Part shown: piece after piece, positions 44,310-55,132 of the stretch
Layout of the letters: each line of letters starts with the position of its first letter
Numbering within the stretch: position 1 is the stretch's first letter
Source of the DNA: Prauserella endophytica
GTDB lineage: Bacteria; Actinomycetota; Actinomycetes; Mycobacteriales; Pseudonocardiaceae
DNA: 64,000 nt
Direction: 5' to 3'
NCBI RefSeq assembly: GCF_005146945.1
Contig: NZ_SWMS01000002.1
Coordinates: 62,001-126,000 of the forward strand
Position numbers and translations under genes: made by a program
The notes under the pieces: model-generated
The model's database searches: none
What the model saw: the letters and a program-made list of their open reading frames with translations, nothing else
What the model was told of the DNA's origin: nothing

Positions 44310-45214
44310 GCGGAGATCCGCGGCTGCTGCTGGTCGCTGTCGCTTCCCCGTCCGGGTGCCGGGGCGCGGTCGTCCGTGAGCAGTGAGGAACGCGCGAGCA
44401 TCGCCGTGGACACGGCGATGATGACGGCGGCGAGCACCTCGACGGTGATCCATGCCTCGCCACGGACCGTCTCCCCGAAAACCACGACGCCCCAGCCGAG
44501 TGCCGCCAGCGGGTTCGACAGCACCAGCGCGGGCTGTGAGGCCTCCAGCCTTCCGGCGCGCAGCATGCTCTGCAACAGCAGGAATCCAGCGGGCCCGGCG
44601 AGCACCATGGCGTAGGTCTGCCAGGCCGACACCAGCGCGGCGACACCGCCGTCACCGAGCGCGTCGGTCATCGCCGCCACCAATGCCGCGGTGAACGCGA
44701 ACCAGACACCCGCCGCCATCCCGAGGTACACCGCGCGGTGCGCGAGCCGGTTGCGGTGGCCCAGCGTCACCAGAGCCGCGACCGCGCCAACGGTGAGCAC
44801 ACACCCGAGCAGCCAGGAATCTGCCGAGGCGCGGCTCGGGTCGCCACCGGCGGGCGCCAGTGCGACGAGCAGCAGGGCGACACCGCCCGCCGTGCTCAGC
44901 ACCGCCGCCCACTCCCGAGGGCGGAGCCTGCTGCCGAAGGCTACCCCCGACAGCACCAGTGCGAAGCCGAGTTCGCTGATCAGAAGGGGCTGGATCAGCA
45001 CGATCGGGCCGAACGCGAGCGCCGCGGCCTGCAAAGCCAGCCCCGCGAGCATCGCCGCCACACCCAGCACCCAGACCGGCCGGCGGACGAGCATGCGCAG
45101 CACGGGTACCGACATCCGCATGCCGTGGGGCAGGGTGCGCACCCCGAGCCGCTGCAGCACCGAACCCGCGGCGTTGGCCGCCGCGGCGAGCAAGCAGAGG
45201 AGGATGACGAGCAT
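44288..45214 (-). CDS. EamA/DMT-family transporter
   Basis: A 308-aa membrane protein with about ten hydrophobic segments, beginning MLVILLCLLAAAANAAGSVL and including a duplicated EamA-type layout (VLIQPLLISELGFALVLSGV; LVLSNPLAALGWGVVVFGET). Such proteins export metabolites or nucleotides. ATG 45214 (or the GTG just before it) gives the usual length; the frame remains open upstream to 45523 but that region is Arg/Pro-rich. No ribosome binding site is obvious. Confidence 0.8.
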   Translation of the reverse strand: MLVILLCLLAAAANAAGSVLQRLGVRTLPHGMRMSVPVLRMLVRRPVWVLGVAAMLAGLALQAAALAFGPIVLIQPLLISELGFALVLSGVAFGSRLRPREWAAVLSTAGGVALLLVALAPAGGDPSRASADSWLLGCVLTVGAVAALVTLGHRNRLAHRAVYLGMAAGVWFAFTAALVAAMTDALGDGGVAALVSAWQTYAMVLAGPAGFLLLQSMLRAGRLEASQPALVLSNPLAALGWGVVVFGETVRGEAWITVEVLAAVIIAVSTAMLARSSLLTDDRAPAPGRGSDSDQQQPRISAHRAATT

Positions 45215-45675
45215 CACGGGCCACAGCGTGCGCGCCGCGCCGCCCTCCCCGGCAGGGGCGAAAGTCCCTCGCGCGGTGGGCCGGGAGTCGCTCGGTCGTC
45301 CCGCTCGCCGGACGTCAACGGTCACCCAGGAACTTCGCCGCCGCCCTTCAGCGTCCGAGGCGCGGATCCTCGGTCGCACCGGGCGCGGCTGGCGCGGTGC
45401 GGGGCGAGCACCGGCGGAGCCGTGGGCGCTCGGCGGTCCCCGCGTGAGCCCCGGGTGAAACCGGTGCTGACGAAAAGTGTCGATCATTATCCAATGCGCG
45501 AGCTTGCAATTATCGCTTCTCATTCTTTGTGGCGTTTGTGACCACCGTCATTGCGGCCAGATCCAGGGCTGACCACGATGTCTCCGACGGAGGTAGCCCC
45601 CGCTACGACCTCCTGTGCCCCGAAGGAGAAAAGGTCTCTTGTGCAATTCAGCGCACCATTCCAGGGTGGCAGGCC
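45215..45675. promoter_or_regulatory. Divergent intergenic region with an AT-rich core
   Basis: No gene is supported. The segment 45470-45545 is markedly AT-rich compared with the rest of the window and lies between the divergent transporter and DUF3040 genes, so it probably holds their promoters. I could not fix a convincing -35/-10 pair. Confidence 0.45.
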
Positions 45676-45999
45676 ATGCCGCTGAGTGAGCAGGAACAAC
45701 ACGCGCTGGCCGAACTCGAACACGGCCTTCGCGCCGACGATCCCCGGCTCGACAAGTGGCTGCGCCGGATGACCCCGCCGGAGGACTCCACGTCGACGTT
45801 CCTGACGCTGGCCATCCTGGCCGCCGCCGTCGTGGGCGTGGGCCTGCTCGTGGCCGGATGGGTGTTGTTCGGGCTGCTCGCGCTGGTGCTCGGTGCCGTC
45901 GGGCCGATCCGGTGGGTCTCGAGGAGCCACTACGACCCGGCGTGCCACCACCTGGTTCCGGCGTCGGAACCGAACTGTCCCCGCTGCGCAGCCGCCTGA
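45676..45999 (+). CDS. DUF3040 domain membrane protein
   Basis: A 107-aa protein starting MPLSEQEQHALAELEHGL, the hallmark of actinobacterial DUF3040 proteins, followed by RADDPRLDKWLRR and two hydrophobic segments (FLTLAILAAAVVGVGLLVAG and WVLFGLLALVLGAV). Unusually it ends in a short cytoplasmic tail with CxxC-type cysteines (EPNCPRCAAA). The last 21 bases lie in a 34-bp sequence that is repeated at 46204-46237. Confidence 0.8.
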   Translation: MPLSEQEQHALAELEHGLRADDPRLDKWLRRMTPPEDSTSTFLTLAILAAAVVGVGLLVAGWVLFGLLALVLGAVGPIRWVSRSHYDPACHHLVPASEPNCPRCAAA

Positions 46000-46012
46000 C
46001 CCGCACAGGGGT
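45979..46012 (+). repeat. 34-bp direct repeat, copy 1 (end of DUF3040 gene)
   Basis: Thirty-four bases covering the last seven codons and stop of the DUF3040 gene and 13 bases beyond it are repeated without mismatch at 46204-46237. The sequence itself can form a short CCCC...GGGG stem. Confidence 0.85.
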
Positions 46013-46138
46013 CGCGCTGAGTTCGAGGCGGGCCCGGCCCAGACGCCGCTAGGCGTGGAACGGGATGTCCGGTGGCGATGAACACGCACGCGATCATGGC
46101 CGATCCGGCGGTGGCGCGAGACGGGTGCGCGCAGGCAA

Positions 46139-46184
46139 GGTGGCCTTCACTGCGCTCAACGCAGGCATGGTGGCCTTCACTGCG
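46139..46184. repeat. Dispersed palindromic repeat element (copy B)
   Basis: GGTGGCCTTCACTGCG occurs twice as a direct repeat (46139-46154 and 46169-46184) around CTCAACGCAGGCAT. The second half, from CTGCG onward, matches the element at 28376-28428 in all but two positions, but here the left arm is in direct rather than inverted orientation, so the outer hairpin cannot form. It lies between the two copies of the 34-bp repeat. Confidence 0.8.
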
Positions 46185-46203
46185 TTGGTCGAACACGGCG
46201 GCG

Positions 46204-46237
46204 CCCCGCTGCGCAGCCGCCTGACCCGCACAGGGGT
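46204..46237 (+). repeat. 34-bp direct repeat, copy 2
   Basis: Identical to 45979-46012 but outside any gene, 19 bp from the 3' end of the PucR-like gene. The 191 bp between the copies contain repeat element copy B and no gene. Confidence 0.85.
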
Positions 46238-46255
46238 GCGGCGATCAGCGGCCGC

Positions 46256-47500
46256 TCAGCAGCGTGCGCTTCTGGGCTCGGACGCGGTGTCGGCGCGGGG
46301 TGCCGAACACCTCGAGGCCGTGATCGTGGAGAGCTCCGCGGCCACCCGCAGAGCAAGGCTCGACGGATCCAGCCGCCGGCCGAGCAGGGCTTCCACGCGT
46401 TCCATCCGTTGGATCACGGTGTTGCGATGCGTGTGCAGCCGCCGGCCAGCACGCGTCGGACTGCCGTTCTCGGCCAGATACACCTGCAGGGTGCGCAGCA
46501 GGTGCTGGGTCTGCTCGGACGGCTCAGCCAGAGGACCGAGCTGGTGGTCCACGAACGCCTTGGCGGCACTGGGATCGTGCGTGGCCAGCGCCAGCACGGC
46601 GGACTCCTCGTAGTGCCGGACCCCGCTCGCGTCCAGTGCGTCGGCGACGCGCAGCACCTCGAGCGCATCGCGATGAGACTGCCGGAACCCCTCCGGGCCA
46701 TGCCGGGCAGGCCCGCACGCCACCGTCACCGCCGTCGGCACGGACAGCTCAGCCAGCCGGTCATGCCAGGTCGCATCGCGGGGGGTGAACCAGCCGTACA
46801 ACACGTCGTCGTCGTACAGCGTCACATGTTGAATCGGCCGCACACCGCGCCGCAGCTGCTCGATGACGGTGTTCAGCTCGTCGGCCTCGAGCGCCGTACC
46901 GCGCGCCGCGTAGGCCACGTGCTGGGACAACAACCGGTACCCCAGCACGCCTTCCAGCTCCTGGTCGGCGACCTCACCGCGCAGGCTGCCGCGCACTACG
47001 GCCAGCCTTCGGCGTTGCGTGGCCTTGGTCTCCTCGCCGTCGCGCTGAATGTACGCGCGCAGCGCGGCCGATGTGTTGACCTGCATGTAGTCGAACAGCC
47101 GCACGGTCAGCAACCGCAACAGTTCGACCTCGCTGCCGCGCAGGTCCTCGGACTCCGAGATCATCGTCACCAGCAGCTGCCAGAAGGTCTCGTGGCCGAT
47201 CTCGAAGACCCGGGTCAGGGTGGTGATCGGTTCCCTGATCGCCGCGAGCGTCCTGCCGAGCTCGCTCACCTCGGGTGGCGCAACGGCAGGACTGCGTTCC
47301 AGCAACTGCGCGAAGGTAGCCGCGTGCGAAGCCAACGTGGTGTGCAGAAAGCCCGTCGGCACCACCGTGTCATCGGCGAGCCGTGGGAACCGTGCGATGA
47401 TCGCGTCGGCGACTTCGGCCAGCATGCGCGCCGAATCCGCACGAAATCGCGTTGCCAGGGCGGACTCCAGTTCCGACAACTCTCCGCCGACCGTGACCAT
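46256..47500 (-). CDS. PucR/CdaR-type helix-turn-helix regulator
   Basis: A 414-aa regulator. The N-terminal ~200 residues form an RsbR/GGDEF-less sensor-like helical domain (ITTLTRVFEIGHETFWQLLV), and the C-terminus is the PucR-type helix-turn-helix: LLRTLQVYLAENGSPTRAGR followed by LHTHRNTVIQRMERVEALLG. ATG 47500 is in a perfect 12-base palindrome TGACCATGGTCA (47494-47505), so autoregulation is possible; there is no ribosome binding site. Divergent from the deacetylase operon and presumably its regulator. Confidence 0.82.
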   Translation of the reverse strand: MVTVGGELSELESALATRFRADSARMLAEVADAIIARFPRLADDTVVPTGFLHTTLASHAATFAQLLERSPAVAPPEVSELGRTLAAIREPITTLTRVFEIGHETFWQLLVTMISESEDLRGSEVELLRLLTVRLFDYMQVNTSAALRAYIQRDGEETKATQRRRLAVVRGSLRGEVADQELEGVLGYRLLSQHVAYAARGTALEADELNTVIEQLRRGVRPIQHVTLYDDDVLYGWFTPRDATWHDRLAELSVPTAVTVACGPARHGPEGFRQSHRDALEVLRVADALDASGVRHYEESAVLALATHDPSAAKAFVDHQLGPLAEPSEQTQHLLRTLQVYLAENGSPTRAGRRLHTHRNTVIQRMERVEALLGRRLDPSSLALRVAAELSTITASRCSAPRADTASEPRSARC

Positions 47501-47540
47501 GGTCACATGGTAGTCACAGGTGCGGCGATGGCCATATGTG

Positions 47541-47559
47541 CAGTGCGCCCATCGCACTG
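47541..47559. promoter_or_regulatory. Inverted repeat CAGTGCG-CCCAT-CGCACTG in the divergent gap
   Basis: Perfect 7-bp arms with a 5-base centre, about 40 bp from the PucR-type gene start and 88 bp from the deacetylase gene start. It is a good candidate operator for the adjacent regulator; no promoter elements were fixed. Confidence 0.55.
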
Positions 47560-47646
47560 TGGGCGGCGCGGACATACCCCGAGTAGGACCGCGGTTCCTA
47601 GCGTGACAGCACCAGCTGAGTTCCCGCCAGCAAAGGAGCTGTGCTC

Positions 47647-48630
47647 ATGACCGTGCTGTCCCCGTCGGGCGAGCCCGTCAAGGTCGCGATGAGTGTGGAC
47701 GACCTCTTCCAGTGGAAGGGCATGCCATACCCGGAAAGCCACCCACCCGCCCGCACCGCGCAGTTGCTGATCGACGCGTTCGCCAACCACGGCCACCCAC
47801 CGGTGTACTCGTTCTCGTCCACCGCGCCGGTGGACGACGAGCCCGCGTTCGCCGAGGTCTTCGACCAGTGGGTGGACGCAGGCCACCACGTCGGCAACCA
47901 CACGCACTACCACGCCAGCTTGAACTGGGTGAAACCAAGCGTGTACATCGACGACATCAAGCGCAGCGAGGATGTCATCGGCTCTTACATCGAGCGCGCG
48001 CCCAGCAAGTACTTCCGCTACTGCATGGACATGTGGGGCAACTCGCCCGAGAAGACCGCGCAGGTGCAGGCGTGGCTCGCCAAGGCCGGTTACCTGGCGG
48101 CCCCGCTGTCCTACTGGTTCTACGACGCCCAGTTCGCCGTGCCGTACCTGCGCGCGCTGCACAACAAGGACGAGGGTGTCCGCAACTGGATCCTGGACAA
48201 GTTCGTGGAAACCGCGATCGATCAGTTCAAACGACAGGTGAACCTGTCCTACCAGGCCCTCGGGCGCCAGCAGGTCCACATCGGACTTCTGCATGGCACG
48301 CCGGTGACCGGGGACGCCGCGGACCGCGTCCTCGCCGGCCTGAAGGAGCTCGGCGTGGAGTTCGTGACGCTGGAGGAGGCGATGGCCGACCCGGCCAACG
48401 TGATCCCGCCCAACACGGTCACCCCGATGTTCCGCAACTTCACGCAGAAGTGGGCGGAGATCGAGAACGTGGCCGTTGAGGGCATCCCGCCGCGTGAGGC
48501 GATCGCGGAGGTGCGCGCCGTGATTCCGGTGGAAGGCCTGGACGAGCCGACGATCTTCGGCGCCATGTTCGGCAACATGGCCGCGGGCCTGGAAGGCTGC
48601 GTGCCCGACTTCGACAACTTCGACTGGTGA
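47647..48630 (+). CDS. Polysaccharide deacetylase-family (PuuE-like) hydrolase
   Basis: A 327-aa NodB-homology hydrolase without signal peptide. The catalytic and metal aspartates are in AMSVDDLFQW and the metal histidines in GHHVGNHTHYHASL. Cytoplasmic members of this family include PuuE allantoinase and imide/amide hydrolases, so an intracellular C-N hydrolase is more likely than a cell-wall deacetylase. ATG 47647 lies eight bases after AAGGAG; GTG 47641 is too close to it. The SDR gene overlaps its stop, so the three genes to 50993 form an operon. Confidence 0.8.
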   Translation: MTVLSPSGEPVKVAMSVDDLFQWKGMPYPESHPPARTAQLLIDAFANHGHPPVYSFSSTAPVDDEPAFAEVFDQWVDAGHHVGNHTHYHASLNWVKPSVYIDDIKRSEDVIGSYIERAPSKYFRYCMDMWGNSPEKTAQVQAWLAKAGYLAAPLSYWFYDAQFAVPYLRALHNKDEGVRNWILDKFVETAIDQFKRQVNLSYQALGRQQVHIGLLHGTPVTGDAADRVLAGLKELGVEFVTLEEAMADPANVIPPNTVTPMFRNFTQKWAEIENVAVEGIPPREAIAEVRAVIPVEGLDEPTIFGAMFGNMAAGLEGCVPDFDNFDW

Positions 48631-49412
48631 CCGAGCGACAGAGCGTGCGCCAGCGCGACCCTCACCTGCTCGAAGGCCAGGTAGCGCTGGTCACGGGGGC
48701 ATCGTCAGGACTCGGCGAGCGGTTCGCGCGGGTACTGGCCGCCGCGGGCGCCAAAGTGGCGCTCGCGGCGCGCCGCACCGACCGCATCGAGGCGGTGTGC
48801 GCCGACATCACCGCGGCCGGCGGTACCGCCGTGGGCGTTCGCCTCGACCTGACAAAGCCCGAGACGTTCGCCGCGACCGTCGACGAGGCACAGGACAAGC
48901 TGGGCCCGGTCACGACCCTGGTGAACAACGCAGGCGTTCCGTACGGGGTGCGGCCACACAAGGTGTCGGCCGCGGACGCCGACCTGGTCATCGGCACCAA
49001 TCTGCGCGGGCCGTTCCTGCTCAGTTGCGAGGTGGGCGGCCGGATGATCGCCGACGGCAGGCCAGGGCGGATCGTGAACGTGTCGTCGATGACCGCGTTC
49101 CACTACTCGGGCACTCCGACTGCGGCGCTGTACTCGGTCACCAAGGCGGCGTTGGCACGGATGACCGAGGTGCTCGCGGTGGAATGGGCGCGCAATCGCA
49201 TCAACGTCGTGGGTATGGCCCCGGGGATGTTCCACTCCGAGATGATGGCCGGGATGATCTCGCGGGTCGGCGACCCGTCCGACCAACTGCCCCGCGGCCG
49301 GTTGCCGGACCCGAGCCTGCTGGACAGCACGCTGCTGTATCTCACCTCACCGGCGTCGGAGGCCGTGACCGGAACGGTGATCAAGGTCGACGACGGCCAG
49401 TTCGGACGCTGA
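48627..49412 (+). CDS. Short-chain dehydrogenase/reductase
   Basis: A 261-aa classical SDR: TGASSGLGE cofactor motif, NNAG, the catalytic serine in VNVSSMTAFH and the YxxxK pair in LYSVTKAALARM. TDRIEAVC with an Arg pair (AARRTDR) after the second strand suggests NADP preference. It overlaps the deacetylase stop by 4 bp and precedes the acyl-CoA synthetase by 27 bp; it probably oxidises or reduces the product of the hydrolase. Confidence 0.88.
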   Translation: MTERQSVRQRDPHLLEGQVALVTGASSGLGERFARVLAAAGAKVALAARRTDRIEAVCADITAAGGTAVGVRLDLTKPETFAATVDEAQDKLGPVTTLVNNAGVPYGVRPHKVSAADADLVIGTNLRGPFLLSCEVGGRMIADGRPGRIVNVSSMTAFHYSGTPTAALYSVTKAALARMTEVLAVEWARNRINVVGMAPGMFHSEMMAGMISRVGDPSDQLPRGRLPDPSLLDSTLLYLTSPASEAVTGTVIKVDDGQFGR

Positions 49413-49439
49413 TTTTCCTACCGACCCGAGGAGGTCGCA

Positions 49440-50993
49440 ATGTTTCCCGGAACCCATGCGCGCAGCGCGCCGGACCGGGCCGCCGTCATCATGAGCGGGA
49501 CCGGGGCCGCACTCAGCTACGGCGAGCTGGACCGTTCCTCCGCACGGCTGGCGCGCTACTGGCACGAGCAGGGGCTGCGCCGCGGTGACGTGGTCGCGCT
49601 GGTCGCCACGAACCTCGCCGAGGTGTTCATCGTCTACTGGGCCGCGCAGCGGTCCGGCCTGTACATCACCGCGATCAACCACAATCTCACCGTCGCGGAC
49701 GTCAGCTACATCCTCACCGATTCCGGCGCAAAGGTGATCGTGACCGGTGGCCGGGACACGGTGGTACAGCTCGCCGCGGACGCGGCGGCGGACGCCGCCG
49801 TCCCGCTGCGCCTCTCGCTGCACCAGGGCCGGGCACCGGATGGGTTCACCGCGCTGTCCACCGCGCTGGACGGGGTGTCCGACGCCCCGCTCGACGATCA
49901 GCCGCGCGGCTCGGACCTGCTGTACTCCTCCGGGACCACGGGGCGTCCGAAAGGCATCAAGCCGCCGCTGCCGGATCGGCAGGTGAGCGAGCCGGGCGAC
50001 CCGCTGGTCGCCGCGTTCGGCCCGCTGTACGGGTTCGGTGAGGACACCGTGTACCTGTCCCCGGCACCCGTGTACCACGCGGCGCCGCTGCGGTTCTGCG
50101 CCGTGGTCCAGTCGCTCGGCGGCACCGTGGTGCTGATGGAGCGGTTCGACCCACGTGAGGCGCTGGCCGCGATCGAGAGGTACCGGGTCACGCACAGCCA
50201 GTGGGTGCCGACCATGTTCGTGCGCATGCTCAAGCTCGGCGAGCAGGTGCGCGACCAGTACGACCTGTCCAGTCACCGGGTGGCGGTGCACGCGGCGGCG
50301 CCGTGCCCGGTCGAGGTGAAGCAGGCCATGATCGACTGGTGGGGTCCGATCGTGCACGAGTACTACGGTGCGACCGAGGCACACGGCCTGACCGTCATCG
50401 ACCCGCGAAGCTGGTTGCAGCGGCCGGGTTCGGTGGGCCGCGCCGCGCTCGGCGTCATCCACATCTGCGACTCGGAGGGCACCGAACTGCCGGCCGGTGA
50501 GGTCGGAGTGGTGTACTTCGAGCGCGACGAGATGCCGTTCGAGTACCTGAACGACCCGGAAAGGACCCGCGCCGCGCAACACCCGAAGCACCCGAACTGG
50601 TCCACCACCGGCGATCTGGGTCGCGTCGACGAGGACGGCTACCTGTATCTGGCTGACCGGCAGGAGTTCGTCATCATCTCCGGTGGCGTGAACATCTATC
50701 CGCAGGAGATCGAGGACGGTCTGGCGCTGCACCCGGCGGTGGACGACATCGCGGTGATCGGGGTGCCCGATCCGGAAATGGGCGAGGCGGTCATGGCGGT
50801 GGTGCAACCCGCGGCCGGGACCACGCCCGGCGACGAACTGGTCGAGGAGCTGCGCGGATATCTGGAACAGCGGATCGCGCGGTTCAAGCTGCCTCGCCAT
50901 TTCCAGTTCGTGGACACGCTTCCCCGCACGCCGACCGGCAAGCTCGTGAAACGGCAACTCCGCAAGGAGGTGGCGCCACCGGCCGGTGACTGA
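49440..50993 (+). CDS. AMP-dependent acyl-CoA synthetase
   Basis: A 517-aa ANL-superfamily ligase. The P-loop is YSSGTTGRPKGIK, followed by YGATEAHG, TGDLGRVDEDGYLYL, GVNIYPQEIED and the C-terminal lysine in PRTPTGKLVKRQL. It activates a carboxylate to its CoA thioester; mycobacterial FadD4-like enzymes read similarly. Third gene of the PucR-linked operon, ended by a strong hairpin shared with convergent katG. Confidence 0.9.
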   Translation: MFPGTHARSAPDRAAVIMSGTGAALSYGELDRSSARLARYWHEQGLRRGDVVALVATNLAEVFIVYWAAQRSGLYITAINHNLTVADVSYILTDSGAKVIVTGGRDTVVQLAADAAADAAVPLRLSLHQGRAPDGFTALSTALDGVSDAPLDDQPRGSDLLYSSGTTGRPKGIKPPLPDRQVSEPGDPLVAAFGPLYGFGEDTVYLSPAPVYHAAPLRFCAVVQSLGGTVVLMERFDPREALAAIERYRVTHSQWVPTMFVRMLKLGEQVRDQYDLSSHRVAVHAAAPCPVEVKQAMIDWWGPIVHEYYGATEAHGLTVIDPRSWLQRPGSVGRAALGVIHICDSEGTELPAGEVGVVYFERDEMPFEYLNDPERTRAAQHPKHPNWSTTGDLGRVDEDGYLYLADRQEFVIISGGVNIYPQEIEDGLALHPAVDDIAVIGVPDPEMGEAVMAVVQPAAGTTPGDELVEELRGYLEQRIARFKLPRHFQFVDTLPRTPTGKLVKRQLRKEVAPPAGD

Positions 50994-51026
50994 GGTCCGT
51001 CGCGGCGCGGCTTTGCGATGGGACGC

Positions 51027-51067
51027 GGCGAGCCCGGCCGATCGACGGTGGATCGGCCGGGCTCGCC
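51027..51067. terminator. Bidirectional terminator hairpin
   Basis: A perfect 17-bp stem, GGCGAGCCCGGCCGATC (51027-51043) with GATCGGCCGGGCTCGCC (51051-51067), and a 7-base loop. It lies between the convergent ends of the acyl-CoA synthetase gene (50993) and katG (51081) and should stop both. Confidence 0.88.
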
Positions 51068-51080
51068 GGTGCGGACTGGA

Positions 51081-53845
<2,765 letters not shown>

Positions 53846-53943
53846 TTAGGCGACTGCGGGGGCCGAGCCGGTGAGGCCGATCCAGCGCGGCGGGTGGAGC
53901 ACCGGCAGGCCGGTGCCGGTCGCGGGGAGCGACTCCGGGTGCG

Positions 53944-55053
53944 TCAGCTTCTCGACTTCCGTGGGCGTCTGGCGCCCGCGGCTTCGGCGGTCGCCGCGGC
54001 ATGGGCGGCGCCTCGGCCGTGGGCGCGCGCGACGATCTTTCCGCGCTCGACGCGCACCGCGGTCTCGGTCTCGTCGTCGGGATCGGGGAGCCCGAGCGCC
54101 GAGGCGACCGTGGCGTGGTCGTCGAGCACCAGGCGCAGCGGGGGCAACGCGCCCTCGGCGAACACCCGCCGCAGACATCCCACCAGGTCGCTGACCTTGA
54201 GCCGGACGAGACGGCCGGTCTCCGCCGGATCACTCGTGACGGCGGCCACCGTCACCTGGTCGCCGGGCCGGGCGGACCGGAGGGCTTCCTCGGCCGCGGC
54301 GAGCCTGCCTGCCCCCAGCACGGCGATCACGCCGTCGGCACCGAGGTCGACCCTGGCACCGCTGATCCGATCCGCGAGATCCGTGGGCGGAGCCCAGGTG
54401 TCCTCGCACGGCTGTGCCGGGGCGACGGAGGGCAGGTGTGGCGGTGCCCAGGTGTCAGCGAGGCCGATTCCCGCCAGGTGCTGGCACGCGCGCGCCACGT
54501 CGAACGGGTCACCCGAACCCGGTGCGGCCTCGGCCAGGTGGCCCGAGCCGTCGAGCAGCGTCAGCACCAGCGCCGCCAGACGTACCCGCCGCGGTGACTC
54601 CGCATGAGGCGGTTCGCACGACTCCAGCGCGGCGCCGAGCAGCAGCGCCTCAAGCCGGGCGACCTGCGCCAGCACCGTCCGCCCGCGCTCGTCGTCGAGG
54701 ACGCCGACGAGCGAGCGCAGTTGCAGCCGCCCTCCGGAGGCCGTGTCGCCCACCAACGGCAGCCGCTCGAGCCAGGTCCGGGCGAACCGGCCGAGCGCGT
54801 CGGCAGGCGACGACGGCGACGCCGCGGGCGCGGCGGTGGCGGTGTTCTCGACCAGGTCGATCAGCACGGCTAGGTACAGGGCGCGTTTGCTCGGGAAGTT
54901 CGAGTACACCGCCCCACGGGTCAGCTCGGCCCGCTCGGCGATCCGGTCGACCTTCGCCAGTGCGTAGCCGTGCTCGGTGAACTCCTCCCTCGCCGCCGCC
55001 AGCACGGACGCGCGGGTGCGCTCCTGCTGCTGTGCCCGGGTCAGCCGTACCAT
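53944..55053 (-). CDS. TetR-family regulator with an extended C-terminal domain
   Basis: A 369-aa protein, much longer than the usual ~200. Residues ~8-60 are the TetR helix-turn-helix (AAREEFTEHGYALAKVDRIA; RGAVYSNFPSKRALYLAVL), followed by a normal-looking helical ligand domain to ~190. The added ~175 residues include LGADGVIAVLGAG and a segment LRLVLDDHATVASALGLPDP with DETETAVRVERGKIVARAHG, which resembles the C-terminal half of thioredoxin/peroxiredoxin-like proteins. ATG 55053 follows GGGAAGGGAG. Targets unknown. Confidence 0.78.
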   Translation of the reverse strand: MVRLTRAQQQERTRASVLAAAREEFTEHGYALAKVDRIAERAELTRGAVYSNFPSKRALYLAVLIDLVENTATAAPAASPSSPADALGRFARTWLERLPLVGDTASGGRLQLRSLVGVLDDERGRTVLAQVARLEALLLGAALESCEPPHAESPRRVRLAALVLTLLDGSGHLAEAAPGSGDPFDVARACQHLAGIGLADTWAPPHLPSVAPAQPCEDTWAPPTDLADRISGARVDLGADGVIAVLGAGRLAAAEEALRSARPGDQVTVAAVTSDPAETGRLVRLKVSDLVGCLRRVFAEGALPPLRLVLDDHATVASALGLPDPDDETETAVRVERGKIVARAHGRGAAHAAATAEAAGARRPRKSRS

Positions 55054-55132
55054 CGGCACTCCCTTCCCTTGACGCCGGACATCAGAACACAGACAGAATC
55101 CGAATGATAAGACCATTCGAAATCGGCCTGGG

